IMG/VR virus record: IMGVR_UViG_3300046509_000004
Location: 1-39,794 of that record
Origin: a virus
DNA: 39,794 nucleotides
Direction: 5' to 3' (one strand)
Made by a program: the position numbers and the translations under genes. Shown here piece after piece: positions 29,116-38,044 of this stretch (its first letter is position 1; every line of letters begins with the position of its first letter). The notes under the pieces were generated by a model. The model was given only the letters and a program-made list of their open reading frames with translations. It did not search any database and had not been told where the DNA came from.

Positions 29116-31407
29116 GTGGACCCTGATACGATTTGGAATGCCATATTTGGGCAGGAATCCAATTCAGGACAAAACAATAGAACTAGCGTAACGGGAGCTA
29201 TCGGGCCTGGACAAATCCAGCCGGGTACATGGCGGCAGTATGCGCGACCCGGTGAAAGTATTTACAACAACAACGACAATATTGCAGTTAGTAAGCGAAT
29301 AGTTAACGATCTAGTAGGTCGATATGGTCCTGATCCCGCAAGAGTTGCCACGGCTTATTTTTCTGGTCCTGGCAATGTATCGGCATCAAATAGTCCAACT
29401 CCTTTCGTTCAAAATAAAACTGATCCAACCGGTAAAAGCACGGCATCCTATGTTTCCGATATTTCGAGACGCATAAGCAATATGCCAGTCGATAAGAACT
29501 TCGATCCAAATACTGCTTTTGGACAGTGGGAAACGCCTACTCAAGCTGCACCGGTTCAAACTTTTGATCCTGCTGCATTCAGCAAGTGGGAAACGCCTAC
29601 TCAAGCCACTCCTGCGGCTCAACCGGTATCATCCTCTCAGAGTGGCAGCACTATTCCAGTTCCGCGTGAGGCCATGACGCCAGCGCAAAAGTCAGAACAG
29701 GATCAAGGTTATGCGAATGCACAAAACATGCCGGGATGGTGGCAACAAAATTATCATCCACTGCAATCCATAACCGATGCTTTCCAATCCGGCAGATCGC
29801 AAGCAGGAGGAGGGTTACAGGATATAGCCAAAGGAAACGTAGCGACCGGAACCGGCAATCTGGTCATGGGTGGTCTTAATACTGCTTTAGCGCCAGTCCT
29901 AGGGCCTTATAACGAAACCGCACGGGCCGCTGGCATGGCTATCGGCAACCCACAGGCCGCAGATGTAGCCTCATTGGTTCTGCCCACTAGGGGGGTCGGT
30001 GGTGCGGTTACTGCTGCCCTTCCTGAAACCAGGGCCGCGCAAGGCATTATAAATCTTGTCGGGAAAGACAATATTCCGGCGGTTGTGCAACGATTGCAGG
30101 CCAATCCAAACCTTTCATTGATGGACGTTTCGGAACCGGTAAGAACCGTTGCGGCAGGCATAGCCAATAGCCCTGAAACGCCAGCAGCACAAAATGTCAT
30201 GCGTTCGGCTTATGATGCTCGCACGGGCGCAAGACAAAGTATGGTGCAAGACGCGGTTGATAAGACGCTCGGCGCACCTATGAACGTGAAAGACGTAACC
30301 GACCAGCTTTCACAGAATTTAAAGGACGTAGGAACTAAGCTGATCCAACCTGCCCTTGCCGGGGCGCAGCCCGTAGGCGTTAAACCAATTCTTGAAAGGC
30401 TTGACGCGGTTATCAATTCACCAACTATTACTGCCGCTACAAAGACAGAATTGCAACGATATAGGCAACAAATAGCGGGTAATGGTGATTTTGGTTTTGT
30501 TGATCCGAACCAACTTCATAATATTCAATGGCCACTAAGAGCGTTCGCTGAAAATTTAGCAAAGAGTACCAGCGGCGTTGAAAAGAATATGTCTGGACCG
30601 CTGATGAATGTTAGAAACGACTTAGTTGATGCTATTGATAATGCATCCGGTGGAAAATACAAACCGGCTCTTTCTCAATACCGGGACGCATCTGCTGTTC
30701 CTGATGCCTTTGATAAAGGTTATAAGGGCGTATTCAAAACAGGCGGTCTAGAGGATTTCCCGGAGTATTTTGATTCGTGGATAAAGGGCGACCCTGCAAA
30801 CAACATTGCCCCGGCAAGTCCACAGGAAATAGCTGCGGCTAGGGTAGGGGCTATTACCAGAGTTAGACAAACCATAAGCGGAATGCAGGGAGGTTCTACT
30901 CGCGGCGAGAGAATATTGCTTCCAGAGTTTGCACAGCAAAAACTATCCTCGCTGTTTAATCCTACGCAAGTTTCTCAATTGTCTGGATTGCTGGAAGATG
31001 CGCGGGGAATGTCAGATACTAACTCGCTGTTATATAAAAATTCAAAGACTGCACAGGTAACGGCGGGCCAGAACTATTTTCAGCCAAGACAGGTAGGAAC
31101 TCCATCAGGCGCAGCTACAGGTGTTGGAGCCGGTCTATTCGGTGCAATGGCTATGGCCGGTGGCGCAATTGAGCCTGGATTGGTCGGACTAGGGGCTTCT
31201 GCTTTGAAGGCAGGACACATGGGAATGCAATATGTTGGAAAGCTTGCAGATAAATCGACGGCCACAAACTTTGCAAAACTTGCTTCAGCCTCCGATGGGC
31301 CATCCCGTAATCAGCTTCTGAATATTTTGAGAGCGGCCAGTTCTGCGGGCCAAGGCAATAAATTGGGAAATCTTAATTCTTCTATGCTCCGCTTGGCGGC
31401 TCCTTAG
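29116..31407 (+). CDS. gp16-like ejection protein with N-terminal lytic transglycosylase domain, about 763 aa
   Basis: Residues 2-110 form an SLT-type cell-wall hydrolase: TIWNAIFGQESNSG with catalytic Glu14, then GAIGPGQIQPGTWRQYA and RVATAYFSGPGNV. It would open a local hole in peptidoglycan for DNA entry. A disordered linker with two WETPTQA repeats follows (22-bp DNA repeats at 29525 and 29585), then long helices, ending in an Ala/Gly-rich hydrophobic stretch (about 660-700). Start is probably GTG 29116, just after the previous stop; ATG 29086 is possible. Confidence 0.85.
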   Translation: MDPDTIWNAIFGQESNSGQNNRTSVTGAIGPGQIQPGTWRQYARPGESIYNNNDNIAVSKRIVNDLVGRYGPDPARVATAYFSGPGNVSASNSPTPFVQNKTDPTGKSTASYVSDISRRISNMPVDKNFDPNTAFGQWETPTQAAPVQTFDPAAFSKWETPTQATPAAQPVSSSQSGSTIPVPREAMTPAQKSEQDQGYANAQNMPGWWQQNYHPLQSITDAFQSGRSQAGGGLQDIAKGNVATGTGNLVMGGLNTALAPVLGPYNETARAAGMAIGNPQAADVASLVLPTRGVGGAVTAALPETRAAQGIINLVGKDNIPAVVQRLQANPNLSLMDVSEPVRTVAAGIANSPETPAAQNVMRSAYDARTGARQSMVQDAVDKTLGAPMNVKDVTDQLSQNLKDVGTKLIQPALAGAQPVGVKPILERLDAVINSPTITAATKTELQRYRQQIAGNGDFGFVDPNQLHNIQWPLRAFAENLAKSTSGVEKNMSGPLMNVRNDLVDAIDNASGGKYKPALSQYRDASAVPDAFDKGYKGVFKTGGLEDFPEYFDSWIKGDPANNIAPASPQEIAAARVGAITRVRQTISGMQGGSTRGERILLPEFAQQKLSSLFNPTQVSQLSGLLEDARGMSDTNSLLYKNSKTAQVTAGQNYFQPRQVGTPSGAATGVGAGLFGAMAMAGGAIEPGLVGLGASALKAGHMGMQYVGKLADKSTATNFAKLASASDGPSRNQLLNILRAASSAGQGNKLGNLNSSMLRLAAP
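29525..29606 (+). repeat. 22-bp direct repeats inside the ejection gene
   Basis: The same 22 bases occur at 29525-29546 and 29585-29606, in frame and 60 bases apart, encoding the repeated KWETPTQA / QWETPTQA peptide in the linker after the transglycosylase domain. Likely an internal duplication. Confidence 0.8.
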
Positions 31408-31425
31408 AAGAAACCCAAACCACTG

Positions 31426-31443
31426 GAATGCAAATCTGCATTC
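31426..31443 (+). other. Small hairpin before the fibre gene
   Basis: GAATGC (31426-31431), loop AAATCT, GCATTC (31438-31443) lies in the 78-base gap between the ejection gene and the exported fibre gene. No U-tract follows. The function is not evident; the fibre gene itself lacks a good ribosome site. Confidence 0.35.
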
Positions 31444-31485
31444 TTCAAAAAAGCTTTTCGCAATCAAATACCAGATCGGTCGCCA

Positions 31486-32937
31486 ATGAAGCATAGATTG
31501 TGCTGCCTTATAATCTTTCTATTCGCTACGTTTCCGGTTCATGCAGCAACCACGCTGCTGCCGCCTGGAATGCAATGCTTTACCGACGCGACCGGAGCCG
31601 TTATTTCCGGTTCTGTTAATATGTTTTATCCGGCAACTACTTCTCCTAAGCCAACATGGCTGGATGCAAATCAACTCGCGCTAAACAGCCAACCAATCCA
31701 ATTAGACGGAAATGGTTGTGCCACTATATACGGTATAGGGTCCTATCGCCAGCAGCTATATGATGGTCCGGTAGTCGGTGGAAACACCAGCGGCAATTTG
31801 CTTTTTGATAAGATAACCACAGATACCAGCGCCTATAATGCGGTGTTTTGGGCTGGTCTTTCCGGTGGTACGGCAAATGTCATTACGGTTGTCGATCCAG
31901 GCTTTAATGCGACCGATGGTACCGTTATAAACTTCACGGCTCTAGCGACTAACACATCCTCAACCACTATTAACCCTTCGGGTTATGGCGTTATTTCTGT
32001 CCTAAAGGATACTACTTCCGGCCCTGTATCTTTGACAGGTGGCGAGATTATCCAGAGTAATATTATTTCGGTTGTCTATCGTTCTTCGGATAATGCATTT
32101 CACCTGCTCAATCCGCCTATTCAATCTGCCAGCGGCGCGGTTTCCCCCCTTTGCGGCGCTTCTGGATTACAGATTACCAATGGATCAACGCCTAGTTCAA
32201 TTATCTCTGTGACGGCCAATGATGCGGTAATGACAAGTGCTGGAGGTTTGGTTCAAAACCGTGCAAATATTTCTCTAACGAACATAAATATTACTACCGG
32301 AACATCTGCTTCGACAGTCAACGGTATGGATGGTGAAGCACCAGGAACGAGTTCTTGGCTTTATATTTTTCTCATAGACAACGGTTCGGCATCAGCCGGT
32401 CTTGTTTCTCTAGCTTCAGGAAATGGTCTAAATCCGTCTCTGCCGAGTGGTTATATTTATAAATGTCTTATGGGTGCTATGCTGGTTGACGGCAGTGGCA
32501 ATCTTATGAGGACACTGCAATCTGGCATTCATGCCCAATATGTCATTACGACTTCAACTAATACCGCTGTTGTTCCAAATATCGTGAACGGGACGCAAGC
32601 TACATATTCTACAACTTCCCCGACTCTTGCGTCAGTAAGCGTGAGTGGGTTTGTTCCTCCGATAGCCACGGAAATAAATTTGCTCGTTACAAATGCGTGG
32701 AAAGGCAACACCGCAACTGGCGTTCTTGTCGCTCCTAATGTCAGTTATGGCGGCACCAATAACGGCCCGCTTGGGAGTGCAGGACAATCGTGGCCTTATT
32801 CGGCGTTTGCAACGGTTGGAATTGTTGCGTCTTTCAACATGGTATTAGAGGGAACAACAATTGCCTGGGCCAGTACCGCCGCTGGCGGGGCCATTTCTTG
32901 CTTAGGATGGACCGTTGGAGGCGTCAATGCGAATTAA
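31486..32937 (+). CDS. Tail fibre with head-binding-like domain and Sec signal peptide, 483 aa
   Basis: Residues 1-20 are a signal peptide (MKHR, hydrophobic core, cleavage V-H-A). Next comes a normal phage fibre N-domain: LPPGMQCFTDATGAVISGSV, MFYPATTSPKPTWLDANQ, like the head-binding domains of P22-family spikes. The remainder is Ser/Thr/Gly-rich beta structure with several Cys. The N-domain should bind the tail hub in the cytoplasm, so the signal peptide is unexpected. The next gene's ribosome site (GGAGG) lies inside its end; overlap 11 bases. Confidence 0.8.
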   Translation: MKHRLCCLIIFLFATFPVHAATTLLPPGMQCFTDATGAVISGSVNMFYPATTSPKPTWLDANQLALNSQPIQLDGNGCATIYGIGSYRQQLYDGPVVGGNTSGNLLFDKITTDTSAYNAVFWAGLSGGTANVITVVDPGFNATDGTVINFTALATNTSSTTINPSGYGVISVLKDTTSGPVSLTGGEIIQSNIISVVYRSSDNAFHLLNPPIQSASGAVSPLCGASGLQITNGSTPSSIISVTANDAVMTSAGGLVQNRANISLTNINITTGTSASTVNGMDGEAPGTSSWLYIFLIDNGSASAGLVSLASGNGLNPSLPSGYIYKCLMGAMLVDGSGNLMRTLQSGIHAQYVITTSTNTAVVPNIVNGTQATYSTTSPTLASVSVSGFVPPIATEINLLVTNAWKGNTATGVLVAPNVSYGGTNNGPLGSAGQSWPYSAFATVGIVASFNMVLEGTTIAWASTAAGGAISCLGWTVGGVNAN

Positions 32938-34924
32938 ATATATTGCAATCATTCTCTTATTGATGACGGCTCCTGCCTTTGCTCAGACAGGCACCTCCCA
33001 AACTCCTGCCCAATTAAATAATGAAATAAATTCAAAATTTACCGATCAACTGATTGGAGCTATTACACCATATACCTTACGCCAATTAACTTTGGATATG
33101 GTGGCTTCTACAGGACAAATATTTAATATCACAGGGTTTGGTGCGGTTTGCGATGGGACGACTGACGATTATACGGCAATTCAAAATGCTATAAACAAGG
33201 CTCAATCTACATCGGTAACTTCCGGGGGATTACCTTTTGGTACTCCGGTAATTCAGTTTCCAGGGGCTATTTGCCGGATCGCATCGGCTTTGAACATTAC
33301 CGGCCCTCTTGTGTTTGATGGTGGTGGCAGCGGCAATGCAGTGTTGCTTGTCGATAATGCAACTGGCGGATTAGTATTTAGTCCTAGTAGTCAATACAAT
33401 CAGAGTGTTGTTAAAAACCTAACTATTAAAGCTGGACGTACTCATGCAGGTACAGCATTCAAATACAATGGCGTTGTAACTAGCAGTGCTAATAATCCTC
33501 AATTGCTTTTAGAAAATGTCCTGATTCGAGGGGATGGTACAAACTATTTTGATCGGGGTATTTACTTCGATAACGCTTGGGATGCAGTGTTTAATCATGT
33601 GACGCTTCTTGCCGATGGTGCTAGTTCGGCAACCTATTGGTCGAATGCTATCGAGATTGGAACGAATGTAATTGATGCGAAATTCAGCCAGGTATCTATC
33701 AACGGTGCGGTTCATGCTTGGAATATCACCGGAGCCCACGTCGAGGGCATCCGCATTGAACACTCGACTGCTATTGCTGTTAATTTCGGAGTGGTAGGAA
33801 CAACTTCGGTCGGCTCTCCTCATTTTACTGTTTTGGACTCCCATATCTCTGCCGCTACTACCAATGTTTCCCTGTCGGGTAGTTTTGCCCAAGTAATCAT
33901 CGGGCGTAACGACTTTTTTCTCCAATCCCAGGCCGGGTTTACAACACCAAATGGTGCCAAGGCCATAGATTGTCTTGCCTGCGGCGCAGTTACCATATCC
34001 GGTAATATTCTTGCTATGAATGATGTTGCGGCTACAGGAACAGTTGGCATTAAATATGACACGGGAACGTCTGACGTAAATGATGGCGGAAATACTCTGG
34101 CCGGATTTGCCACTGGTGTTTCTGTCGTCAGCGGAGTTACGGGAACGTATGCCGCAAGCACCTTCGATACCGTCACAACGCCAATTTCAAATTCTGCTCC
34201 AAGTACGTTCTTTTCATCAAATCAAACTATTTCTTGGGGTGGTGCTGGTGGAACTTCGTTTTTGAAGTGGATAGATACCGTCGCCAATAAAACTACAAAT
34301 TGGAATTACAATGCAGGAGTAGTATCATGGATTCGTAATGATGGAACAACGACAGGAGCCTCTCTGGATGTAGAGCATAGTGTCCTAAGTCTTGGTGGTT
34401 CTGGTGTCCTTGGAAGTCTATCATTAGGCAATGCAACCTCTGGAACAATCACTTTACAGCCGGTCGGAGGTGCTCTTGGAAATGTTACCCCTTCCTTGCC
34501 AGCCAATACCGGTATTATAGCCGAGACGAATTATGCACAATCATGGACAGGGTTACAATCGTTTGCTTCTATTGGTCTTGTTACGCTTGGCTGGTCATCC
34601 ACAGCGCCAACCATTGCATCAGGATTTTGTAGTACTGGCTCTCCTGTAACTGCACTTAGCGCGTCTAATGGAACGGCGGCTTTTGATATTCTTATCGGGG
34701 CGGCTACTTGCGGTTCTACTGGAACGCTTACAATGCCAACGGCAACTACAGGGTGGGTTTGTTCCGCTACGGACGTAACGACGCCAGCCAGCCATAACGT
34801 AGTGCAGACCGGAACGAATGGATCAACTACGGCTGTGGTTTTAACTGACTATTCCCGCACCGCTGGAACGGCACAGAACTTCCTTCCTGCCGATCATGTC
34901 CATGTAATGTGTACGGCTTACTAA
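32927..34924 (+). CDS. Pectate-lyase-type tailspike with Sec signal peptide, 665 aa
   Basis: Residues 1-20 are a signal peptide (MRIKY, hydrophobic core, A-F-A cleavage). Residues 27-65 form a known phage tail N-motif (LNNEINSKFTDQLIGAITPYTLRQL). A beta-helix follows, marked by FGAVCDGTTDDYTAIQNAI at about 73-91, which would bind or cleave surface polysaccharide. The C-terminal 120 residues resemble fibre tip domains and end HVHVMCTAY. ATG 32927 has GGAGG 5 bases before. TAATG overlap with the lysozyme gene. Confidence 0.85.
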   Translation: MRIKYIAIILLLMTAPAFAQTGTSQTPAQLNNEINSKFTDQLIGAITPYTLRQLTLDMVASTGQIFNITGFGAVCDGTTDDYTAIQNAINKAQSTSVTSGGLPFGTPVIQFPGAICRIASALNITGPLVFDGGGSGNAVLLVDNATGGLVFSPSSQYNQSVVKNLTIKAGRTHAGTAFKYNGVVTSSANNPQLLLENVLIRGDGTNYFDRGIYFDNAWDAVFNHVTLLADGASSATYWSNAIEIGTNVIDAKFSQVSINGAVHAWNITGAHVEGIRIEHSTAIAVNFGVVGTTSVGSPHFTVLDSHISAATTNVSLSGSFAQVIIGRNDFFLQSQAGFTTPNGAKAIDCLACGAVTISGNILAMNDVAATGTVGIKYDTGTSDVNDGGNTLAGFATGVSVVSGVTGTYAASTFDTVTTPISNSAPSTFFSSNQTISWGGAGGTSFLKWIDTVANKTTNWNYNAGVVSWIRNDGTTTGASLDVEHSVLSLGGSGVLGSLSLGNATSGTITLQPVGGALGNVTPSLPANTGIIAETNYAQSWTGLQSFASIGLVTLGWSSTAPTIASGFCSTGSPVTALSASNGTAAFDILIGAATCGSTGTLTMPTATTGWVCSATDVTTPASHNVVQTGTNGSTTAVVLTDYSRTAGTAQNFLPADHVHVMCTAY

Positions 34925-35391
34925 TGCAAACATCACCACAAGGACGCCAGCTAATTGAGGATTTCGAGGGTCTTTATCTAAGTGCCTATCATGATTCAGT
35001 AGGTGTTTTAACTATTGGATATGGCCATACAAACATTGGAAACATACCGCCTTTCATTACTCCTGGAATGCAGATAAGCGAAGTCGATGCAGATCAAGCT
35101 TTATCCGATGACCTTGCTAGGTTTGAGGATCGGGTAACAAAAATAATAGGTGATTTGTCTCAATGTCAGTTTGACGCCCTTGTGTCTTTTGACTTTAATA
35201 CTGGTGATTTACTTTCGTCGTCTATTCCAGATAAGATTAAAAACGGTAATATCGACGCTGCTATGAATACATTACTTCAATACAACCATGCTGGGGGTAA
35301 AGTCTTGGCAGGTCTTACCCGACGCAGGCAGGCCGAGAAATTGTTGTTTTTAGGTAATGTTGACGAAGCTCTAGCATTGGCAAAAGGGTGA
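34924..35391 (+). CDS. Phage lysozyme / endolysin, GH24 muramidase, 155 aa
   Basis: Cuts the glycan chains of peptidoglycan for host lysis. The T4-lysozyme-type catalytic set is intact: Glu15, Asp24 and Thr30 in EGLYLSAYHDSVGVLTIGYGH. LTRRRQAEKLLF at the end is typical of the family. No signal peptide, so it depends on a holin. The start is the TAATG overlap at 34924. Confidence 0.93.
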   Translation: MQTSPQGRQLIEDFEGLYLSAYHDSVGVLTIGYGHTNIGNIPPFITPGMQISEVDADQALSDDLARFEDRVTKIIGDLSQCQFDALVSFDFNTGDLLSSSIPDKIKNGNIDAAMNTLLQYNHAGGKVLAGLTRRRQAEKLLFLGNVDEALALAKG

Positions 35392-35394
35392 ACC

Positions 35395-35715
35395 ATGAAC
35401 CAAGACCAATTTCTAAGTTTAGTGCGGACCCTATTGCAAGTCGTAGGGACAGCCGTTGTTACGCATGGCACGCTAGGAATTAATGGAGCAATTTGGGAAC
35501 AGATTTCCGGCGCGATCATTATTATCGCCCCTACTATCTGGTCTATGTATGAGCATACCGATAAGGCGAATCTTGCCAAGGTTACGGCGATGCCGGACGT
35601 TACTCAGGTAACGGTTAAGTCAACTGCTACCGATGGCATTGCCGATGCGGCAAACGATCCAACTCAGACCAAGGTGGTGATGCAATCTCCCCTTGGGGCT
35701 TCTAAGATAATTTAA
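35395..35715 (+). CDS. Holin-like protein, 106 aa
   Basis: One or two membrane helices (LLQVVGTAVVTHGTL and WEQISGAIIIIAPTIWSM) followed by a polar tail with KANLAKVTAMPDV, a pattern seen in Pam3-gp28-type putative holins of alphaproteobacterial phages. It would release the lysozyme. It lies immediately after the lysozyme gene. Confidence 0.75.
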   Translation: MNQDQFLSLVRTLLQVVGTAVVTHGTLGINGAIWEQISGAIIIIAPTIWSMYEHTDKANLAKVTAMPDVTQVTVKSTATDGIADAANDPTQTKVVMQSPLGASKII

Positions 35716-35736
35716 CCCTAACAGGACGAATAGAAC

Positions 35737-36258
35737 ATGACTAATGGTATCGTAACCCCTACGCCAGCCTCCCCTAGTTTTATTCAAAACTTAGAAACCG
35801 AATTATCTGCAGATTGGCAGGGTGCGGCAAGCTTCCTAACCGAAGCAGAACAGTTCTTCGGTTCTTTTCTGACCAAGGTTTCGGCTGGTGCCGAAGTACT
35901 CATTACGGATATTGAATCCATTGGGCAATACGTTGCTGGCCATCTAACACAAATCACCGCCGTAATTGGTGTATTTTCCACGGCAGCCAGCGCCATTGCT
36001 CCCGGCAATGCCATTGCACAGAAGGTCATTGATGATCTTAATTCAGGTGCCCAGGACGTGGCGCTGTTGTCAAATTCGCTTACGTCAGGTTCTACTTCTG
36101 GTGACCCAACTATTGTGACGCAAGCCGTGACGGCTGTTGGCGCTGTGAAGCAGCTTGCACAACTCGCCAATGCCGCTGGAAATATGCTCACTACGCTGGC
36201 GGCCAACTCTCCGATCGCCACTACGGCAGTTTCCACACCAACTCCTCCGACAGCCTGA
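35737..36258 (+). CDS. Hypothetical protein, 173 aa
   Basis: Not recognised. Helical, Ala/Thr-rich, with weakly hydrophobic stretches (ITAVIGVFSTAASAIAPGNAIA and AVTAVGAVKQLAQLANAAGNML) and a Thr/Pro tail. It could be membrane-associated. ACAGGACGAA precedes the ATG. Confidence 0.7.
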   Translation: MTNGIVTPTPASPSFIQNLETELSADWQGAASFLTEAEQFFGSFLTKVSAGAEVLITDIESIGQYVAGHLTQITAVIGVFSTAASAIAPGNAIAQKVIDDLNSGAQDVALLSNSLTSGSTSGDPTIVTQAVTAVGAVKQLAQLANAAGNMLTTLAANSPIATTAVSTPTPPTA

Positions 36259-36260
36259 TA

Positions 36261-36617
36261 ATGCTGGCCAGAATAGTCGATTGGCTTTTCCGATTATTCT
36301 GGCCACTTGTCAGAAAGAAAATTATGTCCGAGACAATCACAGTTAACGGCAAGATATTTACCTTCGGTGATATTATTTTAGCCGTTAATACGGTGCCTGT
36401 GATTAGGCAAAAGGCGGCGGCTGGTAAGGGTATTACTGAGATTATTTCAGAATTAGAGCCAGCCGCTATTCCAATAATTGAGGCGCTTTCCGATCTGTTC
36501 TTTCCAGGTTTAGGCAAGATAGAGGCTGTTGTCTTGGCAATAGTAAAGCAATCGCGGCCAATGACGCAGGAAGAAACTAACGCCTGGATGGATCGCTTTG
36601 GAGCGAGCAATGCCTAG
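36261..36617 (+). CDS. Hypothetical lysis-region protein, 118 aa
   Basis: Not recognised. It contains ITVNGKIFTFGDIILAVNTV and a hydrophobic C-half (PAAIPIIEALSDLFFPGLGKIEAVVLAIV). The first 21 residues (an amphipathic Trp/Phe/Arg-rich segment) lie within a 15-bp hairpin (36265-36305), so translation may instead start at ATG 36324. It overlaps the next gene by 8 bases. Confidence 0.65.
   Translation: MLARIVDWLFRLFWPLVRKKIMSETITVNGKIFTFGDIILAVNTVPVIRQKAAAGKGITEIISELEPAAIPIIEALSDLFFPGLGKIEAVVLAIVKQSRPMTQEETNAWMDRFGASNA
36265..36305 (+). other. Long stem-loop, 15 bp with one G-U pair
   Basis: TGGCCAGAATAGTCG (36265-36279) pairs with CGATTATTCTGGCCA (36291-36305) over 15 positions with one G-U pair and an 11-base loop. 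It is either inside the N-terminal codons of the 118-aa gene or a leader structure before ATG 36324. Confidence 0.6.
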
Positions 36618-36999
36618 ACGAAGAAGGCCAGCCCCACCACCTTCGTTATTTCAGAGGGGGTGGGGTTACATCAAACGAAATCCTGTCAGGTCAATAACGG
36701 CTGCCGTTGTGATTTTTGGCGGCCTGCCAAGTGCCGTGGCTGGCGCAAACTATCTCGATCCAATCGTGCCTGCGTTTCATTATTATGTATTAGAAAAACT
36801 AGCACCAATCCTATTGGTGCAGAACACCCAAGCAAGATCAATTGATAGGTTTCTCTTGTACTCGCAACAAAAGGACTTGGCAGCCGTACAAAGCGATCCT
36901 GCATCTAAAACCTCTCCTGTTGTAAAAGACAGAATAAAAGAATTACAGGAGCAAATTCAAGAAACAGAGGCCAGAATAAAAACTGGTAGCAAGCCATGA
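36610..36999 (+). CDS. Membrane-anchored coiled-coil protein, 129 aa
   Basis: A very basic start (PRRRRPAPPP), then a transmembrane helix (about residues 28-47), a middle segment with aromatic and Pro residues, and a C-terminal coiled coil (VVKDRIKELQEQIQETEARI). The topology resembles inner-membrane spanins (Rz) but the family is not recognised. The GGAG before ATG 36610 supports that start over the longer frame. Confidence 0.65.
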   Translation: MPRRRRPAPPPSLFQRGWGYIKRNPVRSITAAVVIFGGLPSAVAGANYLDPIVPAFHYYVLEKLAPILLVQNTQARSIDRFLLYSQQKDLAAVQSDPASKTSPVVKDRIKELQEQIQETEARIKTGSKP

Positions 37000-37014
37000 A
37001 AAGATTTTTGGACA

Positions 37015-37287
37015 ATGGAAACTAGCGGGACTGTTCTAGTCTCTGCGTTAGCTTTATTTCTGACATGGAGCATAGCGTTAGCCAGCTCGGTTGTATGGCT
37101 ATCCAGTAAGTTTCTCGCACTGGAGCGGGCCATCGGTGCCCATATAACATTCGAAGATTATGAAAAGGCCCATGCTATTCTTGTAATCAGAATAACCCAA
37201 CTGGAGCGTTGGGCACTTCGTCTAAACGGTAGTGTTAGAGTTCCATTTTCAAACGTGTCTGATCGAGACTACCGGGTAGATGAATGA
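37015..37287 (+). CDS. Single-pass membrane protein, 90 aa
   Basis: N-terminal membrane helix (VSALALFLTWSIALASSVVWL), then a helical soluble part with LERWALRLNGS. The ribosome site TTTGGACA is weak. ATGA overlap with the next gene. Function unknown; part of the lysis/membrane cluster. Confidence 0.65.
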   Translation: METSGTVLVSALALFLTWSIALASSVVWLSSKFLALERAIGAHITFEDYEKAHAILVIRITQLERWALRLNGSVRVPFSNVSDRDYRVDE

Positions 37288-37739
37288 TGGGAGACACTGA
37301 TATTATATCGCAGCTAACCGCAGTTAAGGCTCGTCACAAAGCTTTAGTCAAACTGCTAGAGGAACGCGACCGCAGGTACAATCAACGATCCGTTGCCCAG
37401 GACGACGCTGTTAAGGCTGCGCTGGCCACATCAAAGGAAGCTGTTGTTAAGGCGGAGAGCGCAACGGAAAAGCGATTCGATAGCGTTAACGAATTTAGAC
37501 AAACATTATCGGACCAGGCTACAAATTTTCTTAGTCGCAATGAATATTTTGCAAGCCATAAAGCGCTGGAAGATAAGGTTTCTGCCCTAGCAGACAGGCT
37601 TTCAACTGATGAATCCGTCGCAAAAGGAAGAGTGGCTGGGGTTGGCTCCGTTGGCACGTTAGTTCTTGGAGCATTCGTTATCATATCAGCATTTGGCTCA
37701 ATTGCGTCTGCACTCTTTGCCTTTATGGCAAAACACTAG
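37284..37739 (+). CDS. Coiled-coil protein with C-terminal membrane helix, 151 aa
   Basis: Residues 5-115 are a long coiled coil (TAVKARHKALVKLLEERDRRY, then DKVSALADRLSTDE). The C-terminus is a Gly/Ala-rich transmembrane helix (VGTLVLGAFVIISAFGSIASALFAF). The tail-anchored design is frequent in phage lysis or tail cassettes. The second ATG (37287) is an alternative start. Confidence 0.7.
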   Translation: MMGDTDIISQLTAVKARHKALVKLLEERDRRYNQRSVAQDDAVKAALATSKEAVVKAESATEKRFDSVNEFRQTLSDQATNFLSRNEYFASHKALEDKVSALADRLSTDESVAKGRVAGVGSVGTLVLGAFVIISAFGSIASALFAFMAKH

Positions 37740-37748
37740 GAGAGAAAA

Positions 37749-37892
37749 ATGGGACTCATAATTCTAATCATCGTCCTGCTGCTACTATTCGGAGGCGGTG
37801 GTCATTACTACGGCGGCCCGTATTATGCTGGCGGCGGCATTGGCTTGGTATTGTTAATAGTCATCGTCCTATTTGCCTTTGGGAGATTTTAA
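37749..37892 (+). CDS. DUF3309-like small membrane protein, 47 aa
   Basis: Too short for an ordinary ORF list. Two hydrophobic stretches (GLIILIIVLLLLFGGGG and GIGLVLLIVIVLFAFGRF) flank a Tyr/Gly loop (HYYGGPYYAGGG), the pattern of DUF3309 proteins common in alphaproteobacteria. AGGAGAGAAA precedes the ATG. TAATG overlap with the next gene. Confidence 0.7.
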   Translation: MGLIILIIVLLLLFGGGGHYYGGPYYAGGGIGLVLLIVIVLFAFGRF

Positions 37893-38044
37893 TGCAAAAC
37901 CTAGGTCTGGTCCTTCTCGCCTTCGCTTTCGTATTCGTGACTATTGAAGCATGGCAAACGCGGCGCTTTGCCTGGATTGGCGTAGCATGTTGGATAGCTG
38001 CCGAGCTATTCGGCGGTGTCATGCGCGCCGGTTTCTTCCACTGA
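37892..38044 (+). CDS. Small membrane protein, 50 aa
   Basis: Two short hydrophobic helices (NLGLVLLAFAFVFVTIE and FAWIGVACWIAAELFGGVM) separated by AWQTRR. Linked by TAATG to the DUF3309-like gene and by TGATG to the next peptide. Function unknown. Confidence 0.6.
   Translation: MQNLGLVLLAFAFVFVTIEAWQTRRFAWIGVACWIAAELFGGVMRAGFFH

Noticed and set aside
29525-29606. Direct repeats considered as a CRISPR-like array
   Set aside because: Only two copies, in frame within a protein linker, with no third unit or cas genes.
36221-36610. Minus-strand 129-codon frame opposite the lysis-region gene
   Set aside because: It is antisense to a gene in a consistent rightward operon and includes the hairpin; no leftward ribosome site was seen.
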